A stretch of DNA of 47,245 bases from a bacterium BMS3Bbin05 (GCA_002897855.1 BDTO01000006.1:1-47245), one strand, 5' to 3'. Positions 15,688 to 24,687 are shown, counted from the first letter of the stretch. Translations and numbers: made by a program. The notes: generated from the letters alone by a model not told the origin.

Positions 15688-16922
15688 ATATTTCTTGCAA
15701 TATACCATTCCATAAATTTTGCTCCTGCAACTGCGCCGATGAAAATAAATGTCATCGTGAGGATGCTCCCGATCGACAAGGTGGAAATTCCACTGAGTCC
15801 CTGTCCTATATTGCATCCCAATCCAACAACAGCTCCGAATCCCATCAACGTTCCGCCGAACAGATTGGATTTAAACTGAGGAAGTGGAGGAGCTATCAAG
15901 CGGAACGTGCCCGTAATGACGGCGGAAATAAAGGAGCCACCCAATACCCCCAACACCGTGGCTATAGCAAAATTTATAGATTCGCCGGTCCAGAGCATTA
16001 TATACCGGTATGTCTGTGCATCGGCAAGTGCAAAGGTCAGGCTCTTGGGTCTCCACGTCTGCAGCAGTGTAGGGTCATTCGGCCCCGTAAAGGAAAAGGT
16101 GTCTATCAGTGGTATTGTTCTGAAGGCCTCACCGTTAATCCACCATGCTGAGATAATGGTTAAACCTATGACTACGCCCGCCATGGGCCATCTCCAGCCC
16201 CGCCACGCTGAATCCTTGGGGGATTTTAACATAAACAGCAGCAGTATTATCTCAATAACAATAAGAATTGCCCAGAAAGGTATACCGTGTGCAATGTTGG
16301 GTAGATACTGGTCATGTAAATCAATCGTCAATTTATTAAGATAATCGACCCTTAGTTTGGCCGTTATCCCCCACAAGGTAGCTCCCGATGCAAAGATAAA
16401 TGCCATCACACTTACAAGGCCGCCCAGGTTCCCCTCCCCGGCCCTTACCAGTATCCTGCTTGCACATCCGCCGGCATACACGATCCCCACTCCAAAAGTG
16501 AAGCCGCCGATTATGTAACTCAACCACGTGAAAGGGAAAGAAACGTATATACTGCGGCTTATATCGACCTGCCCGGTCTTATACAATATCTGGGTACCGA
16601 GTATGGCGACAAAGAGCGCCATTGCATATGCCCTTGTCTGTGTGTAATCCTTTGATATCACCACGCTGTGGCAGGCTGTGGCAATACAGAACTTTGATCT
16701 CTGCACCACAGCTCCCATTATTCCTCCGATCACTAAACCGCTGATTACAACGACATACCTGATTGAGTGTTTAATAACTGCTATGTCTTCGTCGGACAAC
16801 GTATCGACATTAAGCGCTGCATATGATTTGATCTTTAATATAAGATAAAGCACAAAAAAGAACCCCGACATAATTAATGCGAATACCAGACCTTCCCTCA
16901 GATTAAACTTTTTCTGTGACAT
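15684..16922 (-). CDS. yedE: YedE-type putative selenium (sulfur-compound) transporter
   Basis: A 412-residue polytopic inner-membrane protein with two YeeE/YedE repeats. Cys residues that mark the family channel are in KFCIATACHSVV, YAGGCASRIL and GLGCNIGQGLSG. The N-terminal and overall sequence type is that of proteins annotated as YedE putative selenium transporters; related YeeE proteins carry thiosulfate. I chose ATG 16922 (MSQKKFN) because AAGGAGG lies just upstream; an earlier ATG at 16940 would span that site. Its stop overlaps the DUF302 start. The selenium LysR gene and Sec-like tRNA are nearby, and the sox cluster is divergent, so selenium or thiosulfate import are both conceivable. 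Confidence 0.86.
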   Translation of the reverse strand: MSQKKFNLREGLVFALIMSGFFFVLYLILKIKSYAALNVDTLSDEDIAVIKHSIRYVVVISGLVIGGIMGAVVQRSKFCIATACHSVVISKDYTQTRAYAMALFVAILGTQILYKTGQVDISRSIYVSFPFTWLSYIIGGFTFGVGIVYAGGCASRILVRAGEGNLGGLVSVMAFIFASGATLWGITAKLRVDYLNKLTIDLHDQYLPNIAHGIPFWAILIVIEIILLLFMLKSPKDSAWRGWRWPMAGVVIGLTIISAWWINGEAFRTIPLIDTFSFTGPNDPTLLQTWRPKSLTFALADAQTYRYIMLWTGESINFAIATVLGVLGGSFISAVITGTFRLIAPPLPQFKSNLFGGTLMGFGAVVGLGCNIGQGLSGISTLSIGSILTMTFIFIGAVAGAKFMEWYIARNI

Positions 16923-17087
16923 TAATGCCTCCTTATTCATATTTCATACGATAACAATATATAGCATTTTCCGTGCCAAGGAAAAAATACAGAAGAATCC
17001 ATAAGATACCAGTAAGTAATGTACAAAAACGAACAATCTGCAGGGTAATTCCCGTTCCTTCATGAACAACTTGGATACCCCTGAATT

Positions 17088-17110
17088 ATTATTCACTTAC
17101 CGCGAATAAT
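17088..17110. promoter_or_regulatory. Inverted repeat, candidate activator site for sox
   Basis: ATTATTC-N9-GAATAAT lies about 100 bp upstream of the sigma54-type promoter at 17197, the distance at which enhancer-binding proteins usually sit. GAACA/TGTTC arms also occur near 17128-17155. The yedE/sox divergent gap (16923-17226) holds nothing else I recognise. Confidence 0.4.
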
Positions 17111-17196
17111 TTATAAAATGCACAGAAATGAACACATAGTGCTTAGGATTTGTTCTGAAATGTACAACTACGCTCCATTTTAAGCATTATATCGGG

Positions 17197-17212
17197 TGGT
17201 ATGATTATTGCT
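17197..17212 (+). promoter_or_regulatory. Sigma54 promoter upstream of thioredoxin/sox genes
   Basis: TGGTATGATTATTGCT matches the consensus TGGYAYRNNNNTTGCW at every defined position, with GG and GC separated by 10 bp. A sigma54-dependent regulator is encoded about 7.5 kb downstream. Transcription would start near 17222, so the first gene would be nearly leaderless if it begins at 17227. This is either a real oddity or an argument against the site. Confidence 0.6.
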
Positions 17213-17226
17213 ATAAAATGCTAGGT

Positions 17227-17631
17227 ATGATGCGGTATCTATTTCAGACGTTTCTAATTGTTATAATCATTTCGAGTATTCCTTCTTTATCATTTTCATA
17301 TAATATAAAGCTTCTTTATTTTTATGAAAATGGTTGTCGCTGGTGTGCAAAGATGGACGAAGTATTGAAGGATGCATCTATAAAAAGAATACTCAATAAA
17401 AATACCGACATTACCAGAATAGACGTTAAGGGTGAGAAAAAAACCTTTGCCGGCATAAGTGAAAGAGAATTGACGAAAAGATACAACGTGAAGGGTGTGC
17501 CAACTCTGATATTCTTTAATTCTATGCGGAAAGAAATACTCAGAATTCCAGGGGTGTTGACAAAACCGGACTTTAAGGATATCTTATGTAAGTATGTCGA
17601 TGGCTTAAAAGCCGGTTGCATTGCCAGGTAG
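17227..17631 (+). CDS. Periplasmic thioredoxin-like protein (SoxW-like)
   Basis: About 134 residues. An N-terminal signal sequence (MMRYLFQTFLIVIIISSIPS) is followed by a thioredoxin fold with the active site YENGCRWCAKMDE and the cis-proline loop YNVKGVPTLIFF. Exported thioredoxins adjacent to sox genes (SoxW type) keep the SoxY carrier cysteine or other Sox cysteines reduced. Alternative starts are ATG 17218 and 17230. The predicted sigma54 start site would exclude 17218, hence the choice of 17227; no ribosome site is visible for any of them. soxX begins about 90 bp downstream. Confidence 0.75.
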   Translation: MMRYLFQTFLIVIIISSIPSLSFSYNIKLLYFYENGCRWCAKMDEVLKDASIKRILNKNTDITRIDVKGEKKTFAGISERELTKRYNVKGVPTLIFFNSMRKEILRIPGVLTKPDFKDILCKYVDGLKAGCIAR

Positions 17632-17719
17632 CAAAATATTTGAATCACACTTTATAGTTTAAGGTATCCATGCATATGCTTATGTCATATGAAAAAATAT
17701 AATGAAAGGAGGTAACACT

Positions 17720-18106
17720 ATGTACAAAAAAACTAAAAGGCGCTTGATGCTTCCCGCTTCTGTGGTAATTGCTGTGTTTCTTTTTCTTGTTGTCCCCGCG
17801 ATTGCCATGGCAGGAGGTAATGCGGCAAAGGGTGAAAAGGTGGTGAAAACCCGGAAACTCGGTAATTGCATTGCCTGTCATGTTCTTCCCGGTCTCGCAT
17901 TTCCCGGAGATATTGGGCCCGATCTGGTCAAAGCGATGCAACACTATTCCAGGAGTGACAGGGCTACCGTAAGGCAGTGGGTCTATGATGCGAGAAAATT
18001 CAATAGTGACACCATTATGCCCCCGTTTGGTACAAACAAGATACTGACCAATCAACAGATTGATGATGTTGTAGCATATCTTTATTCATTGAAGAAGAGT
18101 AAATAA
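17720..18106 (+). CDS. soxX: SoxX: c-type cytochrome subunit of SoxAX
   Basis: Monoheme cytochrome partner of SoxA. SoxAX links thiosulfate to the SoxY cysteine with electron release. The 128-residue precursor has a signal peptide ending near AMAGG. The heme site is C50-X2-C53-H54 (CIACH), and the likely axial Met lies in the downstream TIMPPFG. ATG 17720 is preceded by AAAGGAGGT; an upstream ATG at 17702 precedes that site. The order X-Y-Z-A-B follows with gaps of 18-45 bp. Confidence 0.92.
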   Translation: MYKKTKRRLMLPASVVIAVFLFLVVPAIAMAGGNAAKGEKVVKTRKLGNCIACHVLPGLAFPGDIGPDLVKAMQHYSRSDRATVRQWVYDARKFNSDTIMPPFGTNKILTNQQIDDVVAYLYSLKKSK

Positions 18107-18124
18107 TTATTTTGGGAGGAAAAA

Positions 18125-18643
18125 ATGAGCGATAAGAAAAATAATCTGCATATCTCCAGGAGGCAATTCATAAGTACAGCCGGTATGGCTGGTGCAGCGC
18201 TGTTCATGAGCGGGCTGCTTCCTGGTCTGGTCAAAAAGGCTTATGGCAAGAAGATCAGTAAAGGGAAAAGCATTGCAAATGCGGAAAATATCAAGGATGT
18301 TCTGAAGAAGCACTTCGGGAACCGGAAGATCGAAAATTCACATGTAAATCTGAAGTTGCCGATCATAGCAGAAAACGGAGCGGTTGTGCCTATAAAAATC
18401 ACCTCCGGGTTGCCAATGGAAAAAAACAACTATGTAAAGAAGGTTTTTATATTTGTAGATGCCAATATTCATCCATATGTCGCAAGTTTTGACCTGAGCC
18501 CGGCCAATGGTAAACCGGATGTGTCCATGCGAATCAAGATGAGGAAGACATCAAATGTACGGGTTGTACTGGAGACAAATAAAGGAAAACTTTATGGAGC
18601 GATGAAATCCGTAAAAGTAACTATCGGCGGATGCGGAGGTTAA
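18125..18643 (+). CDS. soxY: SoxY: sulfur carrier subunit of SoxYZ
   Basis: Periplasmic carrier on which thiosulfate sulfur is held covalently. The N terminus has a twin-arginine signal (SRRQFISTAGMAGAALFMSG). The C terminus ends in GGCGG, the swinging-arm Cys motif of SoxY. The 172-residue length is usual. A GGGAGG site precedes ATG 18125. soxZ follows after 45 bp. Confidence 0.95.
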   Translation: MSDKKNNLHISRRQFISTAGMAGAALFMSGLLPGLVKKAYGKKISKGKSIANAENIKDVLKKHFGNRKIENSHVNLKLPIIAENGAVVPIKITSGLPMEKNNYVKKVFIFVDANIHPYVASFDLSPANGKPDVSMRIKMRKTSNVRVVLETNKGKLYGAMKSVKVTIGGCGG

Positions 18644-18688
18644 TAGCCCCTGTAATCTTGAGAAAAAATTAAAAAGGAGGAAAAGATA

Positions 18689-19024
18689 ATGCCTAAAGGT
18701 ATTGGAAGGATAAAAATAAGGGTGCCGAGGAATATAACGAAGGGGGCGGTCATCCCCATAAAAGCCCTGATAACGCATCCAATGGAGACGGGCTTCAGAA
18801 AAAACAAGAAGACAGGCAAAAAGATACCGGCATATTATATCAATGATGTCAATGTCTATTACGGAGACAAGCTGATAACCCACTGTGACTGGACAATTGC
18901 CGTCAGTGCCAACCCCTTCATGTCTTTTTATATAAAAGCTGATAAAGCAGCTCCACTGAAGATGGTCTGGAAGGACATAAAGGGAGGAGTATACGAGAAG
19001 ACAGTGCAGATACAGCCCAAATAA
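18689..19024 (+). CDS. soxZ: SoxZ: partner subunit of SoxYZ
   Basis: A 111-residue immunoglobulin-like protein that heterodimerises with SoxY; like other SoxZ it has no signal peptide and is probably co-exported with SoxY by the Tat route. Family features include GAVIPIKALITHPMETGFRK and the FYIKADKAAPLKMVWKD region. An AAAAAGGAGG site precedes ATG 18689. It resembles the SoxZ half rather than a SoxYZ fusion. Confidence 0.94.
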   Translation: MPKGIGRIKIRVPRNITKGAVIPIKALITHPMETGFRKNKKTGKKIPAYYINDVNVYYGDKLITHCDWTIAVSANPFMSFYIKADKAAPLKMVWKDIKGGVYEKTVQIQPK

Positions 19025-19052
19025 TAAAATCGGATTACAGGAGGTAAGAGGA

Positions 19053-19898
19053 ATGACCATTGACAAGGAAAAGATTATCGTAATGCTATCGGCAGTAGCC
19101 TTGCTAATCGCCTCCGGTTTGTTTTATTCATATGCTGTTGCAGATGCAAATGCTTCAGATACCATAAAGGAATACAAACCGAGCGTTTCATCACAAGAGT
19201 ACGAAAAGAGGTATAAAGAGTTTTACGGAAACTTCACCGAACAAATGGCTGAAGAAGGCAACCCCGCTGATTTAACTCTGGACGATGGGCGGGACCTGTT
19301 CAGTACGGTGGCCGGAAGCAAGGGAAAATCATGCGCCAGCTGCCATGGCAAGGACGGTAAGAAACTCAAGGGGGCCGCGACAAGCTATCCAAAATATGAC
19401 GCCTCTTTAAAAGGTATCAAAACGCTTGCCCTCCAGATAAACATGTGCAGGAAAAACAAGATGGGTGCCAAGCCCATGAAGTATGAATCATATGACCAGC
19501 TTGCCCTGGATCTCTTTGTCAAGTCCCTCTCCAACGGGATGCTTATCAATGTCAGTATCAACGGTCCCGCCCGGCCTTTTTATGAAAAGGGGAAGGCTTT
19601 TTATTACAAGAGGATGGGGCAGCTTAACTTCAGTTGTGCTATCTGTCATGTGAAATACGCAGGACATAAAGCAAGGGCTAACCTTATATCCAACAACAGG
19701 CATCATGCAGATCACTGGCCGTCTTACAGACTGAAATGGGCCAAAACCGGTTCATTGCAGAGAAGGTTCAGGGGCTGCACGAAGAACATGCGGGCGAAAC
19801 CTCTACCTTATCAGAGTGACCTATACAGGGACATGGAACTTTACATGACATACATTTCAAATGGTCTGCCGATAAAGGTGCCGGGATTCAGGATGTAA
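19053..19898 (+). CDS. soxA: SoxA: diheme cytochrome subunit of SoxAX
   Basis: A 281-residue exported cytochrome; the signal peptide is MTIDKEKIIVMLSAVALLIA and following. Both heme sites remain: C94-X2-C97-H98 (CASCH) and C195-X2-C198-H199 (CAICH). Cys242 in GCTKNMRAKP is the expected active-site Cys, whose sulfur ligates heme 2 and carries the modified persulfide. Many SoxA have lost the first heme, so this is the diheme form. AGGAGG lies upstream of ATG 19053. Confidence 0.94.
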   Translation: MTIDKEKIIVMLSAVALLIASGLFYSYAVADANASDTIKEYKPSVSSQEYEKRYKEFYGNFTEQMAEEGNPADLTLDDGRDLFSTVAGSKGKSCASCHGKDGKKLKGAATSYPKYDASLKGIKTLALQINMCRKNKMGAKPMKYESYDQLALDLFVKSLSNGMLINVSINGPARPFYEKGKAFYYKRMGQLNFSCAICHVKYAGHKARANLISNNRHHADHWPSYRLKWAKTGSLQRRFRGCTKNMRAKPLPYQSDLYRDMELYMTYISNGLPIKVPGFRM

Positions 19899-19925
19899 GA
19901 TCATGCTAAATCAGAGGAGGAATTT

Positions 19926-21587
19926 ATGAGCGTATCAAGACGGGAATTTATTCAGATGCTCAGCCTTGCTGCGGGTTCATTTGCACTGACTCCTGCGGCT
20001 TTAGCAAAAGGTCTGACCCCTTCAAACCTTTTAAAGTTTGAACCAAAGGGAAATCTGACAATTCTGCATACTACGGACAGCCATGCTCAGCTTGTCCCCA
20101 TATACTACCGTGAGCCTGATACCAATATCGGAGTTGGCAGGAACAAGGGAAAGCCCCCGCATCTTACAGGTACTGCACTGCTTAATTACTACGGATTCAA
20201 AAGGGGCTCTCTTGATGCATATATCTATACATGCGATGAGTATCTTCCGCTTGCAAAGGAATTTGGAAAAATGGGTGGATTTGCTTATATCGCATCACTG
20301 ATAAAAAATATCAGGAGTGAAAGGCCGGGAAAGGTTCTGTACATTGATACCGGAGATACGTTGCAGGGTTCGGCTACCAGCATGTGGACCCGGGGGGAAG
20401 ACATGGTCAGTGTTATGAACAAACTCGGCTGTGAAGCAATAACCGGCCACTGGGAATTCACATATGGTGAGAAGCGCCTTCTCGAACTGATAGAGATGAT
20501 GAACTTTCCTTTTATTGCCCAGAATGTTCACGATGCTACATGGGGTGATCCGATCTTCAAACCGTATGTAATAAAGACCGTCAACGGCGTTTCTGTCGGT
20601 ATAATCGGTCAGGCATTTCCTTATACGCCGATAGCGAACCCGAGGCGCCTTATCCCGAACTGGTCAATGGGTATACAGGAACAAAATATGCAAGCTGTAG
20701 TTAACGAGGTCAGGTCGAAAAAGGTGGACATTGTTGTTGTTGCCTCCCATAACGGGTTTGATGTGGACAAGAAGATGGTCAGCAGGGTGAAGGGTATCGA
20801 CGTAATAATGGGTGGTCACACCCATGACGGGGTGCCTAAACCGGTCAGGGTCGGAAATACTCTTGTCATAGGTTCCGGGTGTTACGGTAAGTATCTCTCA
20901 AGACTCGACCTTGAAGTTAAAAGCAAGAAGATAGTGGATTATTCCTACAGGTTGATCCCTGTCATGTCCAACATGATAGAAGCTGACCGTGAAATGGCCG
21001 GGCTGATTAATGATATCAGGAAACCGTATAAAGAAAAATTGGATGAAGTCGTTGGTATTTCAGAAGATCTACTATACAGAAGAGGTAATCTGGATGGTAC
21101 ATTCGACGATCTGATATGTGATGCACTTGTCGACCATTATGAGGTTGATTTTGCATTCTCACCCGGTTTTCGCTGGGGTCGGACGGTATTACCCGGTGCG
21201 GTAACGGCCGAGGACGTATATTCTCAGACTGCTCTGACTTATCCAAACACGTATAAGAGCAGTTTAAAGGGCAAGGTGTTGAAAAATATCCTTGAGGATA
21301 TAACGGATAATCTGTTTAACCTGGATCCATACAAGCAGCAGGGAGGCGACATAGTCAGGTCAAAGGGGCTTGAATTTTCAATCAGGATCAATGAAAAGAT
21401 GGGTAACCGTATTCACGGCCTGGCAGTCAGAGGGAAACCTGTGGACATGAACAAGAAATACTCCTTTACCGGCTGGGCATCGATGGCCGTTCAGCCTGGA
21501 CCACCTGTTTACGATATCGTTCTGGATTATATGAGAAAGAAGAAAAAAATAAAGGTGAAACTTGACAGACCGAAATTAGTCTTTTGA
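19926..21587 (+). CDS. soxB: SoxB: thiosulfohydrolase
   Basis: Dimanganese hydrolase that releases sulfate from SoxY-bound thiosulfonate. The 553-residue precursor starts with a Tat signal (SRREFIQMLSLAAGSFALTP). Metal-site motifs of the 5'-nucleotidase-like family appear as ILHTTDSHAQ, DTGDTLQGSA, GHWEFTYG and MGGHTHDG. An AGAGGAGG site precedes ATG 19926. It ends the X-Y-Z-A-B set; soxCD is absent here, so sulfane sulfur is probably not oxidised by Sox alone and may go to storage or a Dsr-type route (inference). Confidence 0.95.
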   Translation: MSVSRREFIQMLSLAAGSFALTPAALAKGLTPSNLLKFEPKGNLTILHTTDSHAQLVPIYYREPDTNIGVGRNKGKPPHLTGTALLNYYGFKRGSLDAYIYTCDEYLPLAKEFGKMGGFAYIASLIKNIRSERPGKVLYIDTGDTLQGSATSMWTRGEDMVSVMNKLGCEAITGHWEFTYGEKRLLELIEMMNFPFIAQNVHDATWGDPIFKPYVIKTVNGVSVGIIGQAFPYTPIANPRRLIPNWSMGIQEQNMQAVVNEVRSKKVDIVVVASHNGFDVDKKMVSRVKGIDVIMGGHTHDGVPKPVRVGNTLVIGSGCYGKYLSRLDLEVKSKKIVDYSYRLIPVMSNMIEADREMAGLINDIRKPYKEKLDEVVGISEDLLYRRGNLDGTFDDLICDALVDHYEVDFAFSPGFRWGRTVLPGAVTAEDVYSQTALTYPNTYKSSLKGKVLKNILEDITDNLFNLDPYKQQGGDIVRSKGLEFSIRINEKMGNRIHGLAVRGKPVDMNKKYSFTGWASMAVQPGPPVYDIVLDYMRKKKKIKVKLDRPKLVF

Positions 21588-21613
21588 TTTCTCCCCGACT
21601 AATATCGTTATAT

Positions 21614-21656
21614 GGTGTTTGGAGTGGATATATTTCATTCTGAACACCTTTTTTTT
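21614..21656 (+). terminator. Rho-independent terminator after soxB
   Basis: A hairpin with arms GGTGTT/AACACC and an inner GAGTG/CATTC stem, followed by eight T residues. It closes the sox transcript, so the PhnD-like gene at 21680 needs its own promoter or read-through. Confidence 0.8.
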
Positions 21657-21679
21657 ATAAATTTTTATAAAATAGATAA

Positions 21680-23227
21680 ATGATGAAGTACTTTGCCTTT
21701 ATTACAAAATATGCGGCCATAATACTTTCTGTCTTGTCGATCGCTATAGTTTCTGAGGCCGCTCCATCAAAACAGCTGACGATGCTTCTCATTCCCCTGA
21801 GGTCCCCGTCGGCGATGTACAGAGACTTCCTGCCACTGAAGAGGTATATCGAGGGACAACTCAATATTAAAATCAGGCTCAGGGTTGCACAGAAGAGCAG
21901 CGATGTTGTTAAAGAGCTGAAAAATGGTAACGCCGATATAGCATATCTTTGCCCAACCTTGTATTGCAGGGCATTTGAGACTGCGAATATTGAACCACTT
22001 GTGAGAATTCGCATTGATGGCAAATCAAGCTACAGGAGTGTTTTGCTTGTACGAAAGGATTCGCCAATCAGGTACACTGCAGATCTCATTGACAAGACAT
22101 TTGTATATGGAAGATATGCATGCCCGGGGTCAGGACTGTTACCTGAAATTATGTTGACGCGGATCGGTATAACCGATAATGACTTTTTTGATGTTGTAAA
22201 ACTTGGTTCTGACGAGAGTGCCCTGACCGCCGTAATGGCGAAGATGTTTGACGCAACAGCTGTTCCCGAAACAGTAGCCGGGCCCTTTATGAAAAACGGA
22301 TTAAGGGATATAAGATACTCAAACCCGATACCACAGTATCTGTTTGTAGCAAGAAAGTCCCTCGGGAAAGCTCTTATAAAAAAATTAAGAAATATAATGA
22401 TAGGGATAAACAGCCTTGAAAATCCCGGCTTTATGATTGGTGGAATTGAAAAGGGTACAGATGGTTTTGACATAGCCGAAGACGGTGATTATGACATCGT
22501 AAGGCTGTTGATGCGGATAGTTGACAACAATTCAAAATTTAGCAGTAGAAGCCGTAAGGATGTCGTTAGATTTGTGGTTGAGCCGGAATATTTCGTACCT
22601 GATATGTTTACAAAGCTTACACCGCTTATTGAGTATCTATCGGAGAGGACAGGAAGAAGATTCCAACTGATAATGCCATCCGACACAGATGCTTTTGTCG
22701 CCATGCAGGAGAAGGGTGATGGAGACTTCTTCTTTGGTAGCATCGGTATCCTCACCCATAATAAGGCAATGAATCTACTGGGGAATATCTGGAGTATAAG
22801 TATAAATAATATAAGTGGAGAGAGAAGAGGAGTAATTATCGTAAAGACCGGTTCCGGCATTAAATCGGTGAAAGGTCTATACGGCAAGAAAATAGGTATA
22901 ACATCCTTATACTCCGACGATGGTTATAAAAGTCAATTGAAACTTCTTGAAAAATCCGGAGTACCGGCCGGGGCCATCGATTTTGTCAAATTGAATACAT
23001 ATGAAAATGTCGTTAAAAACGTGTATGAAGGGTCTGTAGATGCCGGTTTTATAAATGAAACTGTCCTCTATTCTCTGAGGAAAGATTTGGATGTGAGCAA
23101 AATCGCTATAATAGACAGGACTCCGAAGATAAAAGGCTGGATACTTGTATCCAGAGATACCCTGGACAACAGACTCATAAAGCGTGTCACAAAGTATATT
23201 ACAGAATATAACCCCCGGTTACAATGA
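21680..23227 (+). CDS. Tandem PhnD-like periplasmic sensor protein
   Basis: A 515-residue exported protein made of two PhnD-type (phosphonate-binding-like) lobes in tandem, about residues 30-270 and 295-510. Lobe 1 shows the fold in LLIPLRSPSAMYRDFLPLKRYIE and ELKNGNADIAYLCPTLYCRA. Lobe 2 shows it in TPLIEYLSERTGRRFQLIM and LYGKKIGITSLYSDDGY. A signal peptide precedes (KYAAIILSVLSIAIVSEA). Its TGA overlaps the histidine kinase ATG (ATGA), and no ABC transporter genes are near, so it is more likely a sensory subunit than a transport protein. PhnD-like input domains are known from the tetrathionate sensor TtrS. A sulfur oxyanion ligand is inferred from the sox neighbours. Start may be ATG 21680 or 21683. 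Confidence 0.78.
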   Translation: MMKYFAFITKYAAIILSVLSIAIVSEAAPSKQLTMLLIPLRSPSAMYRDFLPLKRYIEGQLNIKIRLRVAQKSSDVVKELKNGNADIAYLCPTLYCRAFETANIEPLVRIRIDGKSSYRSVLLVRKDSPIRYTADLIDKTFVYGRYACPGSGLLPEIMLTRIGITDNDFFDVVKLGSDESALTAVMAKMFDATAVPETVAGPFMKNGLRDIRYSNPIPQYLFVARKSLGKALIKKLRNIMIGINSLENPGFMIGGIEKGTDGFDIAEDGDYDIVRLLMRIVDNNSKFSSRSRKDVVRFVVEPEYFVPDMFTKLTPLIEYLSERTGRRFQLIMPSDTDAFVAMQEKGDGDFFFGSIGILTHNKAMNLLGNIWSISINNISGERRGVIIVKTGSGIKSVKGLYGKKIGITSLYSDDGYKSQLKLLEKSGVPAGAIDFVKLNTYENVVKNVYEGSVDAGFINETVLYSLRKDLDVSKIAIIDRTPKIKGWILVSRDTLDNRLIKRVTKYITEYNPRLQ

Positions 23228-24675
23228 AAATCCTGAGCGAACTGAACAGACGCACAAGTATTAAAACAAAGAGCCTCTTATATGTGGTACTCCTCATAAT
23301 CATAATATACATTTCCGTAAGTATTATTGTGCTGTCATCAGCTCAAAATGACCTGAGTATTCAGCAGAAACAGTTTCACGATAAAGTTGCAAAGGATCTT
23401 GCGATAAATGCCGCCGATACTCTGGTTTCAGAGAATTATGGTGCGTTAATGGAAAAGATAAGGCAGTTAAAGCAAGGGGGACAGATCAAAAATGCGGAGA
23501 TTATAGACGTCCGCGGCATTATAATTGCCTCGGATAAGTTGAATAATCTGGGCAAAATGGATAAAGATATGCTTATGAAATTTACTGATTCAATAGAAAC
23601 AAAATATGAAGTGGACGATTCTACATTGCTTTTACCGGTAGAGATTAATGGAGACATTCTTGGAGCTATCAGGGTAACCTTCGACCTTAAATCCGAAAAT
23701 GCCACAATCAGAAAAAACCTTGAAAGGACGATTTTAAGACTGATATCTCTCTTCGTAATTATTTTTGGTGCAGCGGTCGGTGGATCATATGTTGTTTCAC
23801 TTCTGATTACAAGGCCGATTACAATACTGTTAAGGGATATAAGGCATTTCGGTGAAGATGTTCTCCGTGGCAGAAGTTATATATTCAATCCGCAAGACAG
23901 GGATGAAACTTACCAGTTGAGGAAAGCCTTTCAGGATTTATTGGAGAACCTGAAGGCTTATCTCGAAGAGATAGAAAGGGTCTCGGATGAAAAAGAGAAG
24001 CTTACCTGTATGGCTGCTATTGGCGAGATGTCCGCCCAGATTGCTCATGAACTCAGAAATAGTCTTTATGCAATAAGGGGAGCAATTACAGGCATCGAGC
24101 ATACCCGTGAGATGTCCGGAGTCAGGGAATACACTGAAATTATGAAAGATGAGATAATTGATATGACCGTTATGGCTGACGATTTTCTCCGGTTTTCAAA
24201 AGTGCCGGCACCAGAACTATTATTATATAATGTTGACGATGTTATACAGAAGGTACTGGAATTGCTTGAACCTGACCTCGATGACAGCGGCGTGAAGACA
24301 GTTAAGAATGGCGAGCTTAATCTCCCCGTTATCATGATTGATCCGACTCTGATGAAACAGGTCTTCATGAATCTTTTCATTAACTCGATTCAGGCGATGG
24401 AAGGAGGTGGCCTGATCTTCTATGAATATCAGGTGCATGATAACTGGCTTGACATACATATCCAGGATACCGGCCCGGGAATTGCTGAAGAAGTTGCGTC
24501 TCGTGTCTTTCAACCTTTTTTTACAACAAAGATGGATGGGAGCGGCCTTGGTCTTGCAACAGCATATAAGATAATGCTGGCCCATCACGGCGAGATAAAA
24601 ATACTGAAGCAAGATAAAGGGGCGCATTTTCTGTTAAGGTTCCCTCTGCCTGAACCGGAATCTTCAGGGAAATAG
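23224..24675 (+). CDS. Membrane histidine kinase coupled to PhnD-like sensor
   Basis: A 483-residue sensor kinase. TM helices are near residues 18-38 and 172-194, enclosing a periplasmic domain of about 130 residues; a HAMP-like linker follows. The phosphoacceptor is H275 in IAHELRNSLYAI. The ATPase domain has the N box MKQVFMNLFINSIQAM, the G1 box DTGPGI, the F box FQPFFTTK and the G2 box GSGLGLA. Its start overlaps the preceding PhnD-like gene, so the two are probably made in equal amounts. It precedes its response regulator by 12 bp. The H-box type is NtrB/AtoS-like, matching the sigma54-type regulator. Confidence 0.9.
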   Translation: MKILSELNRRTSIKTKSLLYVVLLIIIIYISVSIIVLSSAQNDLSIQQKQFHDKVAKDLAINAADTLVSENYGALMEKIRQLKQGGQIKNAEIIDVRGIIIASDKLNNLGKMDKDMLMKFTDSIETKYEVDDSTLLLPVEINGDILGAIRVTFDLKSENATIRKNLERTILRLISLFVIIFGAAVGGSYVVSLLITRPITILLRDIRHFGEDVLRGRSYIFNPQDRDETYQLRKAFQDLLENLKAYLEEIERVSDEKEKLTCMAAIGEMSAQIAHELRNSLYAIRGAITGIEHTREMSGVREYTEIMKDEIIDMTVMADDFLRFSKVPAPELLLYNVDDVIQKVLELLEPDLDDSGVKTVKNGELNLPVIMIDPTLMKQVFMNLFINSIQAMEGGGLIFYEYQVHDNWLDIHIQDTGPGIAEEVASRVFQPFFTTKMDGSGLGLATAYKIMLAHHGEIKILKQDKGAHFLLRFPLPEPESSGK

Positions 24676-24687
24676 CATGGAGAAAAA

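Noticed and set aside
21680-23227. Phosphonate uptake system
   Set aside because: No PhnC or PhnE genes are adjacent; the gene overlaps a histidine kinase, so a sensory role fits better.
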